Of a DNA stretch of 64,000 nt, positions 18,891 through 31,036 are shown one piece after another. The notes below the pieces were generated by a model, which saw only the letters and a program-made list of their open reading frames with translations, was not told the origin of the DNA and did no database searches. The DNA comes from Marsupella aquatica. Taxonomy: Eukaryota > Marchantiophyta. The number at the start of each line of letters is the position of its first letter. Positions within the stretch are counted from its first letter, which is position 1. The stretch lies in NCBI GenBank assembly GCA_973895155.1, contig OZ316896.1, positions 19,220,001 to 19,284,000 on the forward strand, read 5' to 3'. The translations under genes were made by a program, and so were the position numbers.

Positions 18891-20342
18891 GCCAGCGGCA
18901 CCCGAGGCTGATCGAGCCCATTTCCGAGATGCAATGCTTGGACGACGTACGCTCGATGCCGGGATGAGTCGGGACACAGTTTCCTGACGTAGTGTGCACA
19001 GCGCACTGTGCGTGATTCACGCATGTTTAGGAGGGGATGAAAAGATCTCCGGAGTTGTATAGGCTCCTGCAAAGATTGTCCGGGGATGTGCGGGCTTGCC
19101 ATCTATCTGCCCATCACAAGTGGAGATGCGAAGTCAAGACCCGCACTGAAGTCGGAAAGTCGCACGATGTCTGATCGGAAGTATCCTCCTCGTGGTACCG
19201 TGGCGAAGCACCACCGCGCTGGAACGCCTACACTTTTGGTTGGACTGGAAACCGACTGCTGGACAGGTATGAAGATTGGGATTTCGTAGAGTTCCATGGA
19301 GGCAGCTCTCACCGATGATTTGAAAACTAATCATTACGAATCGGCAACATTTTGAAAGAGTTTTAAATTGGAAATTTAATTGAATTGTGAGCAATATTGG
19401 CAGACTTTTGTATCGATTTCAAAAGGTCTAGGCGAATTAATTGGAGCTAATTCGTCTTATCGAACAGGAGCAATGGAAGAGTGGGTTCCTCTTCGTAGGA
19501 CAGTGAGACTGACAGCGAAGAGGCTGAAGAGGCATCTGATGCACACTCAAGTTAGCAGCTACATGGTAAACAAGTCTTGGCGATATGGCGACCTAGACAT
19601 CTATTATGTCTTCTTCTGCATACTGTTATGGTGCGATTTTAATGACTTGATCATTCCATGTTTGAACAGATAGTGGTAAAACGTTTCCTTCTATCAACAC
19701 ATTTCATGCTTGGGTAGCATTCCCTTCGGTGCTGTGAAGACAATCCAAATTGGTTTAAAAGCGAATCATGCAAACCAACTTTGAGATTCTTCCCAGTCAA
19801 CTGCTGTGAGTCATATGCCATATTTGCAACGAGGCGCCAGACGACTAGGATGCGAGCCTAGCACAAAACTGCTTATACATATGGGCAATATGACAGGGAG
19901 CTTGCATGCTAAAGACAGCCTTTGATGGTCGAAGACCAAGAAACAGATGATAGATGTAATCTCTGTAGACAATTGATAATGCCGAGAGTACAAAGCATGA
20001 ACTAGGATACCCCTCGAGTATCAGCACCATCTTGTACTTCCATAATCTTGTCAGCCAACCGTAGAATTACGATATTGCACTCCCATTTGCACTTTCGGAT
20101 TCAAAGAGCGCATCACATCTCGGCCACCCCCTCTTCACTACCGTTACTCGACCAGAACCTTGTTCGTTATTTTTGTCAAGAAAAAATTGGATGCCCTTGA
20201 CATACTGCGCAGGATAAAAACCAAGGAACCGCCACAGTATGAGCTAAATGCAAGAATTATATAGGTGTGTAGTAGACTATACTGTTGTACCCGTTGTGAG
20301 ATAATTTGCAATGTTGGCGCCCTCATGGACATTCTTGCCAGC
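18891..20342. other. Intergenic DNA between repeats and the FSH gene
   Basis: A further diverged piece of the 42-bp repeat lies at 19215-19295 (CGCCTACACTTTTGGTTGGACTGG...GGGATTTCGTAGAG). From 19300 to 20342 I see no gene or clear repeat; the last part is probably the 3' untranslated region of the minus-strand hydrolase. Confidence 0.4.
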
Positions 20343-21065
20343 TCAAGATGCAATTTTAGCCTGTTGTTGTTTCAGCAAGAAGTCCCTGAAGATCTGTCCT
20401 TCATTGGCACCAAGTCTGGGAATAACATGGCCAGCTGGATGGCTGATAACAACAGGATCTTTGAATACTTGGGCTAACGATTCACCGTGTGGCCTCGTTA
20501 AGTCCTTCTCACCCAAGAAATGTACCGAAGGACAATTGATGTTGCCTTCGTAGGCAGGGAGGAAGTATTTTGCTAGACCTCGACCACCTCCAACCACAAT
20601 CACGAACTTAATGTTTGGCATCTTCAGCCCCAAATCCTTTTCACTGAGGCCAATCCAAGCAGCTACCAGATATGCTCCCTGCGAATAGCCGAGGAGACCA
20701 TCGAAGGGTCCGTGCAACGAGAGGTAATCAGAGAAATGCGATGTTGCTTCGTCCAGGCCACTGACCTCTGTGTAGTCTGGACTGTCTTGATACCACTCAT
20801 AGTATGGGCCGTCAAATTTGTGCCTCACGCCAGCCTTTCCCCGCGCAGGCCATGGAGCATCCATGAAAACCAATTCAGCAATGTCGTCAATGAGCGGAGC
20901 CCACTTGGCGAGCTGAACCTGTTGAGCCATGATGTTGCCGCTGGTCCTGAAACCGTGGAGGCATAAGAGTCGCAACTTCTTGGAGGGATCCACCTTCTCA
21001 CCGTTCGCTACTGATTCAGCATTGTCCTTCTCGACTGGTGAGGTTCCATTTGTTTGCGTTGCCAT
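20343..21065 (-). CDS. FSH-type serine hydrolase (OVCA2/FSH1 family, alpha/beta fold)
   Basis: An intact single-exon gene for 240 residues, the usual size for this family. LCLHGFRTSG at 34-43 is the oxyanion-region loop typical of FSH1/OVCA2 proteins. The nucleophile elbow is GYSQG with Ser128, the acid is Asp188 in LGEKD, and the base is His213 in AGHVIPR, so the catalytic triad is complete. A variable, charged N terminus of about 28 residues precedes the fold and does not look like a targeting peptide, so a cytosolic esterase is likely. Family members hydrolyse short-to-medium acyl esters; the plant substrates are not established. The start is the only ATG before the conserved fold. Upstream (21066-21110) is a GA-rich 5' leader in gene orientation. 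Stands alone, with no linked pathway genes. Confidence 0.92.
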   Translation of the reverse strand: MATQTNGTSPVEKDNAESVANGEKVDPSKKLRLLCLHGFRTSGNIMAQQVQLAKWAPLIDDIAELVFMDAPWPARGKAGVRHKFDGPYYEWYQDSPDYTEVSGLDEATSHFSDYLSLHGPFDGLLGYSQGAYLVAAWIGLSEKDLGLKMPNIKFVIVVGGGRGLAKYFLPAYEGNINCPSVHFLGEKDLTRPHGESLAQVFKDPVVISHPAGHVIPRLGANEGQIFRDFLLKQQQAKIAS

Positions 21066-21625
21066 CTCTCTCGCCTTGCCTTCTCTTTTCTCTTCTCTTT
21101 TGCCTTGCTCTTAACCGCTCTCCTCTGCTCTATTGTTCTCCTTTGTTTTCTGTGTTCTGTTTTGTTCTGCTCTGCACTGCAATGACTATGGCGGAGTCAC
21201 TTGCGCATTCTTCCAACCGTAAAGTTTGCACACGCGTTTTGCAGGAGTCTATGCACAATAAACCCAGGTCTCTAGATCTCTCAAGACAGGAAACAGTCTA
21301 GAGCGGTCAGGGAAAGGCTTCCTCTCGCCCAAAATCTATGAGCTGGTTCCTTGCGGTAGCCAGTGCAAATGTGTCAACACTCTCCGTCAAAGACTGCAAG
21401 CAACACCTCCATTTCCAATATCTTCCGTGGCACGGTGTGGGATCTGTAATTCGGTGGGGAGAGTTTAAATAGACCATCCGCTGTGTGGTGCTGGATGCAT
21501 TACGGTACACAATGTCTGCAGTCAAGCAGATGAGAAGAGAAAGCAAAAGCAAACTTATACTGTAGACGTCTCTGTGCTCATTCGAGATCAGGGACATGCT
21601 TTCCTTGCTCTTGCCCAGAATCTAT
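21066..21625 (-). promoter_or_regulatory. Upstream region of the FSH gene
   Basis: A pyrimidine-rich stretch on the plus strand (21066-21180), that is GA-rich in gene direction, suggests a 5' untranslated leader. No TATA box or other element could be assigned with confidence. Confidence 0.35.
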
Positions 21626-21895
21626 CAGCTGCGGTCGGTCCAAGACTCTGTAGATTTGAGTGCGGATTATTGTCCATCATGAAGTCAAAAAGATGAGAAG
21701 AGAAATTGAGAGAAAGGTAGAAGTCTTCAAATCAGCTGCGGTCGAGAAGAGAAATTGACAGAAAGGTAGAAATCTTAAAATCAGCTGCGGTCGGTCCAAG
21801 ACTCTGTAGATTTGAGTCCGGATTATTATCCATCATGAACTCATAAAGATGAGAGGAGAAATTGAGAGAAAGGTAGAAGTCTTAAAAGCCACTTG
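21626..21895. repeat. Direct duplication, about 156-bp period
   Basis: CAGCTGCGGTCGGTCCAAGACTCTGTAGATTTGAGT starts at 21626 and again at 21782. Between them GAGAAGAGAAATTGA(G/C)AGAAAGGTAGAA(G/A)TCTT is repeated three times (about 21695, 21748, 21855). Confidence 0.85.
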
Positions 21896-22881
21896 GAGTC
21901 TGAAAATGCACCAAAAATATAGAAGTGAACAATAATCAGAAGTATTAAAAATGCACTAAGAATATAAAAGTCAACAAAAATAAACAAGAAATTAAAACAC
22001 AGTTGGTAACTTAGTGACAACAGTCACCTGGCTATCAAAATTTTTGTTGGTTTACATCATACAACAACTCTTTGTGCATGCGTGGAATTTCATGTTTTGT
22101 TGCTCTTCAATTTTACTGCGGAAGTTCCCAAAGAGCCTTTAGCTTTATCCCAAAGAGTCTTTAGCTTTATCGCTGCAAGGGGAACTGTAGGTCTTCTGAC
22201 ATTGTTGCTTTTGGACTCCTTTTCTCCACTAGATTGAGCTCCTTTACCATCTTTTTGGCCTTGATGGTCTCCCGAAGGACCTTTTTGGCCTTTATTATGT
22301 CTTTTTGGCTCTCTAAAAGCGTCAATAATATTGTTAACAAAGTTAAAAGTGGCTATATTGTCCTCCCACAACTTCTGGGTGGGACACAAAGGACAAAACG
22401 CTCACTGGTTTTGAGGTTCGAACCCGGATGTTATGAGACTGCATGAACCCTTCCAAGAGTAGCTCTACCCTCAGTCATTGAGAGTTCTTATGACTTTGCA
22501 CTGTTATAGATTTTGCAAGCAGTGAACCAGATGGTAGATTCGAAAGAGAAGAACGGCCAAGCCTAGAGTACGAAAGAGAATGATCGGGATGAACCGCACA
22601 TCCAAAGGAGCTAGTCGTAGACCCAACCAGGGTTTTGGCGAATCAGGGTTTTGATGAATCATTACGGTTGCTATCTTCTGGTTCACTTCCTCAATGATGG
22701 GGTTTATCATACAGTTCTCAAATTCACCTTCTGCATTACTCTTTCCTGGGCTTTAACTTAACATTTCTTAGTTTCAGGCTAGGAATAACTTCCCGAGTTG
22801 AAAACCCTGATAATATTTCTACGCAAGCATCAGAGATTTAGCCATTCGTGATTTCGTGACCTAAACTTTCTTCACAGATTA
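21896..22881. other. Intergenic DNA, no gene seen
   Basis: A 99-codon minus-strand frame at 22090-22389 encodes a lysine-rich product I do not recognise and is not called. GGTTCGAACCC at about 22412 resembles a tRNA B box, but no cloverleaf could be drawn around it. Confidence 0.4.
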
Positions 22882-22933
22882 CATTCATACAGTACTGGCC
22901 GTTTTGTTGGGATAGGCCAGTACTGTATGAATG
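22882..22933. other. Perfect inverted repeat, 19-bp arms with 14-nt loop
   Basis: CATTCATACAGTACTGGCC (22882-22900) is followed after a 14-base spacer by its exact reverse complement (22915-22933). Transcribed in either direction this gives a perfect hairpin. No neighbouring gene end makes it an obvious terminator, and the stem is short for a plant miRNA precursor. Confidence 0.9.
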
Positions 22934-23529
22934 CAGATCTCACTCTGCTACCGCTCATTCAACAAGACATCTGCGCTCCTCATCTTATACAAATAATTCA
23001 ATATCTGCTTTCGTGCCTAGAGAGTCTCTCGTGCAAGAGAAAACAGTCCGCTTGCTGATCGAGCGCAAACTACAGTTGGAAAACTCCTCATCATGGAACG
23101 TATGAGACCAATAGTTGCATCGCCGTAGAATTGGGTAGCAGCCAACCATTCAGTCTACGCTACGTATTCACGGACGGAAGATCAGAAGGCTGGGAGGAGT
23201 TTCTATGCAACGGGAAAGATAGTGTATGATAGTGCGAAGTCCCCAACGAGAAAGTGTCTCACTCAGGCAAGTGGGTATTCTAAATGTTACAATCCCCTTT
23301 CCGATCGATCCCTACAGCCAGATACAATAGTTGATGCAGCGAAAAGCAAATGAGAGTCGAATGATGGTGCTGTGGGAACGTCGGCCCCTACAGAGGGCAA
23401 CCGGACAAACGAGGAAAGAGAATGCTCGAACTTTTCCTTACTTTGCGTCTGCATCGTCATGGATATCAACTCCAAGCCTTGGCAGTACCTTCCACAAGTG
23501 TGGCCTCCTTCCGTTGATCCTCGATGTTA
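22934..23529. other. Intergenic DNA, no gene seen
   Basis: No conserved reading frame, RNA gene or clear repeat was recognised. Confidence 0.35.
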
Positions 23530-24740
23530 TGACCCTCCACCAACTTTGCAGCATGCATTGTTTCTCACGGGATCCATGACAGAAAATCCCCATCTGGACA
23601 AGAATTGCCTCTCACGGAATAGAATGCGATCCCATCAGAATCGAGAGCAGGAAACGATTCGCACAGAACAGAAAGTAATTCCACCGAGAATAAGAATCGC
23701 CTCACAGAGCAGAAACCGGACCTCCACCAACTTTGCAGCGTGCATTGTTTCTCACCGGATTGCTCTCTATTCCATGACAGACAGTCCCCATCTGGAACAA
23801 GAATTGCCTCTCACGGAGTAGAATGTAATCCCATCAGAATCAAGAACAGGAATCGACTCTCACAGAGCAAAAAGCGGACCTCCACCAACTTTGCAGCGTG
23901 CATTGTTTCTCACTGGAGTGCTCTCTATTCGATGACAGACAGTCCCCATCTGGAACAAGAATTGCCTCTCACGGAATAGAATGTAATCCCATCAGAAGCA
24001 AGAACAGGAATCGACTATCACAAAGCAGAAAGCAGACCTCCACCAACTTTGCAGCATGCATTGTTTCTCACTGGATCACTCTCTATTCCATGAGAGACAG
24101 TCCCCATCTGGAACAAGAAGTGCCTCTCACGGAGTAGAATGTAATCCCATCAGAATCAAGAAGAGATCGACTCTCACAGAACAGAAAGCAGTCCCACCGA
24201 GAACATGAATCGCCTCTCACAGAGCAGAAAGCGGACCTCCATCAACTTTGCAACGTGCATTGTTTCTCACCGGATTGCTCTCCATTCCATGAAAGACAGT
24301 CCCCATCTGGAACAAGAATTGCCTCTCACGGAGTAGAATGTAATCCCATCAGAATCAAGAAAAGATGAACTTTGTTTCTCACCGGATCGCTCTCTATTCC
24401 ATGAGAGACAGTCCCCATCTGGAGAATGTAATCCCATCAGAATCAAGAAGAGATAAAATTTGTTTCTCACAGGATCACTCTCTATTCCATGAGAGACAGT
24501 CCCCATCTGGAACAAGAATTGCCTCTCACAGAGTAGAATGTAATCGCATCAGAATCAAGAAGAGATGAACTTTGTTTCTCACAGGATCGCTCTCCATTCC
24601 ATGAGACAGTCCCCATCTGGAACAAGAATTACCTCTCACGGAATAGAATGTACTCCTATCAGAATCGAGAATTGATCGACTCTCACAGAACAGAACGCAG
24701 TCTCACCGGGAACAAGAATCGCCTCTCACAGAGCAGAAAG
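23530..24740. repeat. Minisatellite, about 158-bp period with shortened copies
   Basis: TCCCCATCTGG occurs at about 23587, 23786, 23944, 24102, 24299, 24412, 24499 and 24608; the central copies are 158 bp apart. A full unit contains CCAACTTTGCAGC(G)TGCATTGTTTCTCAC, TCTCTATTCCATGA(C)AGACAG, GAACAAGAATTGCCTCTCACGGA and GTAATCCCATCAGAATCAAGAA. Later copies lose the first block. The frames of about 80 codons here are by-products. Confidence 0.93.
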
Positions 24741-25236
24741 CAGAATCGAGCAAAGATTGCGTATCTTGCTTTCGATTCCTCCTTTCTTTCCCAGTGAAGG
24801 TGATCAGTTCCCCGTAAGAAATGAACGCCCAAACACAATGAGACAACGCTCGGCACAAGGAGTACTAATACGATCAAGCTTTGAGCTTAACGAGCACGCT
24901 CAGTTCCTTGTTCAGAATACCGTACTCTAGAGCACGGGGCCGCATGCTTAATTTTTAATTTTTTTTCTAGCGGGAAGAAACTTCTAATCCTGAGCTGGCT
25001 CCTCGTCGACACACTCACTGCGCTACGCGTTGCAGTGGAGGACCACCGTTTACATCAGCCAACCGTTTACAGCACACAACCACCTCTTCCAGTCCATGAA
25101 TCGACACTCCTTGAATGCTTGGCGTCCTCTGTGCACGGAATGATAGCGATCACGATTGGGTCGGTGACTTAGATCACCCACAAAACGCGGATGGCCCACC
25201 CGTATCCCAAACTTCTGGAAGGTACCCTGTCAGCCG
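24741..25236. other. Intergenic DNA, no gene seen
   Basis: No recognisable coding sequence. Contains a run of T around 24951-24967. Confidence 0.35.
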
Positions 25237-25830
25237 TTTTGGGGGGAGAGGTTTGGGGAGGGAGGGGATTTGGGGAGGGAGGGTGTTGAATTGGGGGTTC
25301 ATGGAACACCATGGAACACCATCGAACATTGTTGAGTGATACCCTCTCAGCACTTTGGGGCGGGAGGCTGGGGGCGGGAAGTTTGGGGAGGGAAGGGGTT
25401 TGGGGAGGGAGGGTGTTGGGGATTCATGGAACACTATGGAACATTGCTGAGTGAGGGCATGATTGTGCAGAGACAGTTTGCTGAATGTGATTGTGTTCTT
25501 CATGGATCCAAAGCAGGTGGACCCAATCCTAATACTTTAATTCCTCTGTTTTCACACAATGTGCAGGAGAGCCTTCTCAGGCCGTCACTATCCTTTCCCT
25601 TTAGTGGAGAGAGGCTTGGGGCAGGAGGGGGTTTGGGGAGGAAGGGTGCTGGGGGTTAATGGAACACCATGGAACGTTGCTGAGTGAGGGCATGATTGTG
25701 CAAAGACAGTTTGCTGAACGTGAGAATGTGATTGTGTTCTTCATTGATCCAAAGCAGAAGGACCCAATCCTAATACTTTAATTCCTCTGTTTTCACACAA
25801 TATGCAGGAGAGCCTTCTGGGGCCTTCAAT
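25237..25830. repeat. G-rich direct repeats with quadruplex-like tracts
   Basis: TTTGGGGAGGGAGGGG...TTTGGGGAGGGAGGGTGTTG occurs at 25250-25290 and 25387-25418, with a variant at 25615-25652. The following block (GAGTGAGGGCATGATTGTGCA...CCCAATCCTAATACTTTAATTCCTCTG...CAGGAGAGCCTTCT) is repeated at about 25449 and 25682 (period about 233). Runs of three to six G with short spacers fit the G-quadruplex pattern. Confidence 0.85.
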
Positions 25831-26564
25831 TCACTATCCTTTGGTTCGAGTTTCTAGTTAAATCCTGTTTCTAGTTAAATCCCTCCTCATGACCCCTCTT
25901 ATGTTGATCACTTTGGAGTAAAACTTTGTTTGAAATGGTGGAATCTCAAGCTGCTTTGAAATATGCTTAAGCTCAGACACCACCTTGGAACTGCCATGCG
26001 TTTCAATATGTGGCTGAGTAGAGCTTTTCTTCTTTCAATGTTTGGACTTTGTGGCCCTTTGCCTTTTTGGCTCTTTGGTTTTCAGGTTTGTCCTTTATTC
26101 TTCTCCCTTTATTGGGTTTTTGTTTTTTTGCAATTAAACTATATAACTAATCTGATCACAGACCCCGATGCGAAGCTCCTTCCAAAATTTCTAGAACCAC
26201 ATTGAGCCACATCATCAGTTTCCGTCACAATAGGAACAATGATATTTTCAACAAAAAAACAGACACAATTGTTTGTGTTTGATGCAAGGCAAGCAGTTAT
26301 ACCCAATCAATAAAAAGATCAAAAAGTAGAAAAGTAAAATTTAGAACAACAAACAATTGAATAAAACAAAGTTGTCATTTTGATGTGTTGTCAGTGATGT
26401 ATTAATGTTTCTCATCAAAATGTTTGTATTTGTTAATTTTTTGCAAGTTTTTGAAAAAATTAACCAATAGAAATGTAAATAGTTAGAACACCTTGGGTTC
26501 CATAGTGAGAAACAAAATAATCAATCTACTTAGTATCTCATGAAATCTGTCAATGTTAGATTCA
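25831..26564. other. AT-rich intergenic DNA, no gene seen
   Basis: Only short, composition-biased frames. No RNA gene or defined repeat recognised. Confidence 0.35.
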
Positions 26565-27180
26565 TTAGAAAGCTAGAGAAATTTAGAAACTCATGACCTC
26601 TTTAGTAATTGATAAAATCTCCCAATATCACTATTGAAAAGCTAAAGAAAATTAGAAACTCATAATCTTCTTGGTATTGGACAAAATCTATCAAATGAAT
26701 GTTAGGTTCATTGCAAAGCTATGAAAATTCAAAAACTCATGATCTTCTAAGTACTCAACAAAATATGTCAATGTTAGGTCAGGAGAGCTAGAAAAATTCA
26801 GAAACTCATAATCTCTTCAGTATTTGACTAAAACTCTCAATGTCACACATTACAAATCTATAGACTTTCAACAACTCGTGGTCTATTTAGTACTTGACAA
26901 ATTTTGACATGAAGTTGTCAATGTGGGACTCAATGTTGGAAAGCTAGAAGAATTCACAAACTGAAGATCTTTGTACAACCTAACAAAATCACTAGCTTAT
27001 GTGGCACTGACTCATTGGAAAGGCAAAGAAATTCAAGAACTTATCTCACACTTCACTAAATCTTCCAACGTGAGGCTCATATATTGAAAACCTAGAAAAT
27101 TGATATATTCATGATCTCCTTAGTACTTGACAAAATGGACCAATGTGATACTCACTGGAAACCAAAACAAATTAAGAAAA
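26565..27180. repeat. Highly degenerate tandem repeat, roughly 80-bp unit
   Basis: The phrase AAAGCTAGA(A)AAATT(C/T)AGAAACTCATGATCTC(C)TTAGTACTTGACAAAAT..TCAATGTTAGG recurs about eight times with strong divergence (for example near 26570, 26645, 26730, 26795, 26870, 27100). Non-coding. Confidence 0.75.
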
Positions 27181-28499
27181 TCATGATTTAATTTATGACT
27201 CATTTCTCAATGAATCTTTTGTGCTAAACACTTGAAAGCATTTTAGAAATTCAGAACTTTGAAAATGAGTCTAACATTAGCAAAATTTGTCATTACTAAC
27301 AATATTATGGGCCCTTAAACCATTTGGTTTCCATGAGTTTGGAAAATGGGTTGAGGGCCATTTGGACTAAACTTCCAAGTTACCTACTATGAAGTGTTGA
27401 GAGGAATGAAAAAAAGAAAGTGAAGATAGCGCTAGCGCTAGTGTTTGGGTTGGGTTGTTCATTAAACAACACTTTGGAAACAAGTACAAGATAAAAATTG
27501 AATCGCAACATGAAAACTAAGGTCCAACGTTGAAGTTGATCTAGTCAATTAGCTTCAATGACTCATGAAGGAACAAACAATTAACAAGAAGGTGGAAGCA
27601 CTATGAGCACTAATATAGAGATCCAAATTTCTTCATCTCCCAAGTTGATCCATAATCATAGGTGATCAGGTAATACTCATGCAACAATACACTTCCATAA
27701 CTTTGATACATCACTTAAAAAAATATTTCCCAGGACTTGTCTCTCATTGAATTTAAGAATTGCTAGGCAGAGATGGGGTCCACAAATGAATTAGTAAAAT
27801 TTGCAAAAGCAATATGGGATCACAAGGCCAAGGAACTCAATAGATATCAATGTTGCCCAGATCATATCCTTTTTGTTGAAGCTCTTCTTAGCCTGAAGAT
27901 GTCAACCTCCAGTGTACCACCACCAATGCTAAGTTCTCTTTGCCTTTGAATGAGCACTTTACTGAACCAATGCCAAATTGGATGTCTTCATGTAAGAACA
28001 ATGAAGGTACAATATGTTGATAGTACATTGACCAGCTGGTTTTGGTGGAATGGTGCTTCTTCTCCAATTATTTTGAAGCAATTATATATGCTCGAGTGAG
28101 TGGGTGGGTCTTGCGTTGACACTTTTGTTTTCTGCCATTTTAGAATGAAGTTGAATAGAGGATAAGACAAGACACCAGGACCAAAAGCTGCTCAATTTGA
28201 TTACAATAGGATGCAAACAGGTGTTGGGCTATCTTGTTACTTAAATCTCATTAAAAAAATTCTCTTTGCATTTGAGATTTGTCATAACATCCCAACTGAA
28301 AGCATCTAGATACCATGGAGTGAATTTGAAATGGAATCAACTTGAAAATTTCTATTGTCCATGATCACAAAAGATCTATAAGTTCTGAAATGTCTGCGTC
28401 AATTAATGTGAAGAACTCAGCTGGTGATCAAGAATCTGTATATCTTTAATATATCATCATTCTAAAAGAATTATTAACTTGACTTAAACTTTTTTTTCT
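27181..28499. other. AT-rich intergenic DNA, no gene seen
   Basis: No conserved frame. A small palindrome AGCGCTAGCGCT lies at about 27428-27439. Confidence 0.35.
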
Positions 28500-28940
28500 T
28501 GAAAGCCGAATGGAGACCCATCCAACAGAGGATAGATATTCCATTCTGTTCCGGCCCATGTGATTTTAAGTAGTGTAGCCACAAGACAATACCCAGGGAT
28601 ATGACAGTACCCAAACCAAGAGGGAGAGAGGGTTGAAGCAAGGTGCTCCAGAGAATGTGATTTTATGTACCTAGGGTAGCCACAAGGGGACAATACCCAG
28701 GGATCCAACAGACCAAGAGGGAGAGAGGGTTGAACAAGAGTGTTCGGGAGCAGGTGATTTTATGTAGGGGGCAATACCCAGGGTCCCTACAGGGACCCAG
28801 ACCAAGAGGGAGAGAGGGTTGAACCAGGGTGCTCCGGAGCATAGGATTTTATGTAGGATAGCCACAAGGGGACAATATCCAAGGATCTGACAGGACCCAC
28901 ACCAAGAGGAAGAGCGGGTTGAACCAAGGCCCCAATGTGG
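28500..28940. repeat. Tandem repeat, about 90-100 bp, four to five copies
   Basis: GATTTTATGTAGG(A)TAGCCACAAGGGGACAATACCCAGGGATC..ACAG(G)ACCCA.ACCAAGAGGGAGAGAGGGTTGAA occurs with unit starts near 28560, 28655, 28750 and 28850. The minus-strand frames across it are repeat by-products. Confidence 0.88.
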
Positions 28941-28975
28941 ACCAGCCAGGGGCTGAGGAGAAACCAAATTTCCCA

Positions 28976-28976
<1 letters not shown>

Positions 28977-29012
<36 letters not shown>
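28977..29012. repeat. CA dinucleotide microsatellite
   Basis: An uninterrupted CA tract of about 18 units directly after the tandem repeat. A second, interrupted ACACA-rich tract follows at about 29078-29105, each followed by ACTAGTGGAGACATGGG. Confidence 0.98.
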
Positions 29013-29017
<5 letters not shown>

Positions 29018-31036
29018 GGAGACATGGGAATTTAACCTTCTCTTCTAGGCTAGCTCATCCCCTGGCCTATACCCTACCCACACATACACACAAACACACA
29101 CCATCCACACTAGTGGAGACATGGGGCCTGATTGAACCTTCTCTTCTAGGCTCATCCCCTGCCCATCTGATTTAAATTTTGTTTTTTTTGTCTTAAAAAT
29201 TTTGACTTAAGCTTCTTGATCACGTGAACCATCAGTAGGGCTTTCCAATTGTTGTCATTGGTTGCATGTTACATGTACAAGCTGCATTTAGTCCTTCCTA
29301 TTTCCTACCTTTTCATGAGTTTCAATCCGTAGAGTCACGTTTTTCAGACCTCCCAATTATCCTATCATGGTTGAGCCGAAAAAACCTTGCCAGCAACATC
29401 TTGCGCAATGGGTACTCATTCGGAAGCTATGGCACCACGCTGTAAACATGTTGACCTACTAAACAGCGAGGAGGAAAAACATTGTTCCGAACCTTGAAGG
29501 GAAGGCATCACTCACTGGTGAGCTTATGTCACCTTTTCAGCAGGCAAGTAGTAGGTACCAGCATTCGTGCTCTGCTCTGCCTCTGCTCTTCCTAGTTTTG
29601 CTCTTTTCTCTTTCGGCCATTCCTATCACAGATATTAGCGAACACATGTACAAATCACTTCGACCACTTGGCAGGCACATTTGCTGTGTTTGAATTTTCT
29701 GGATGCATTATTAGACCACAAAATCACAGAGGAAAGTGTTATGAGCATTTCATAACGCACAGACTAGGCACGCACAGACCAGGCACGCTAAAACTTTCCT
29801 ATCATAGAATAATCGCTTGACAATGTACTGAGTGCTTAGAACAATCGTTTGACAATGTACTCACTGCGGGTGTTCTGACTTAGAATCATCCTGAGGCTGG
29901 CGCCCTAGGGACATTATATAAAAGCCAAAACATCCTTTCCACAGGGTGTTACCGTACTCATAGCCAGTGAGGTTCGTGTAAGAATGGAATACTATAATGA
30001 GTCTGCAACGTGAATTCCGAGGTCCCAAGTCAGAGGCATACATATCCGCAAGGTCATTAAATTGGTTACAATTAGAAAAAACTGGCAAGAGAAGACCGTT
30101 GTCTCATGTGTGCCAAATACCATCGATGCCCTGAACAATCTGATCCTCATGCAGGAAGACACCTGAGAGATGCGACCATTCTTTGAAACACGAAACATAA
30201 TGACTGGTTTGGAATCAGATATCTCACTCTAGGAACGTTTCACGGCAAGACATGTATTAAGACTTAAGAACATGGTTTCCACGGTGGACTTTTTCGCTAG
30301 ACGTACTGGCCTTTAGATTTTTGCCTTGCTAGCGCAGCCAATATTTGGATCGTGTGACTACTTCCTCTCTGTACCTTACTTGGCCTTTTGCTTCGATCGA
30401 TTTCCTAATTTCATTCCCAGAAAGCTGAGCACCGGACTCTTTCCGCCATCCATTGGAGATAGACAGCCAGGATTGATATCAGCCCCAGGAGAAGTTACTT
30501 TTTGATGTACCCCTCAGGCTCCCAATTGTTTTTGATGCTATTAAGATTTAAGCTCGGAGATCACCCGAACGAAATTTGTTGACATCTGGCAATTCGATGA
30601 CATTCGTAAATGGATTTCGGCAGAACTCCTCATTCATTCAACAAACTACAGTAAACACGCCAAAGGTTCCGAGAGTGTAAATCCAGTGCACCAAATTGAA
30701 ACAAGCAAGCCCAAAGTCGAAGCTGCCGTTACTATAAAAGAAGTAAGAACAAAAGGTCAGTATGTAACGCACATGTCCCCAGTCAGAGACGCCGGTCTGA
30801 GATCGATATATTCTCTCTACATTATTTACTAAAAGCAGCTACAACTGATGGCGTTGTATCACTCAGATGTAAAAAGTGGAGTTCGACAATAAAGGTTCGA
30901 ATGATTGTCATCGGTATACAGTACGTAGATTGCTCGTATGGAATTTTCTAAAGTATAGATCTGACTATGGATCGTTTTGATTACGGTATCATGCGTATGA
31001 ATTCTCTGGGGCAGAGAATTATGGTCACATTCACAA
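29013..31036. other. Intergenic DNA downstream of the dioxygenase gene
   Basis: No gene recognised. The duplicated stretch ACTAGTGGAGACATGGG...TTCTCTTCTAGGCT..CTCATCCCCTG appears at 29012-29065 and 29108-29162. The last few hundred bases are probably the 3' untranslated region of the minus-strand gene ending at 31037. Confidence 0.4.

Noticed and set aside
22400-22450. GGTTCGAACCC resembling a tRNA T-arm
   Set aside because: No matching A box, acceptor stem or anticodon arm at the right distance.
23530-24740. Regularly spaced repeats that might suggest a CRISPR-like array
   Set aside because: Units are 158 bp without short repeats separated by unique spacers, the genome is eukaryotic and no cas gene is present; these are minisatellites.
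26565-27180. AT-rich repeat field considered as a decayed coding region
   Set aside because: Units are not multiples of three in length, stops are frequent in all frames and no protein similarity is seen.
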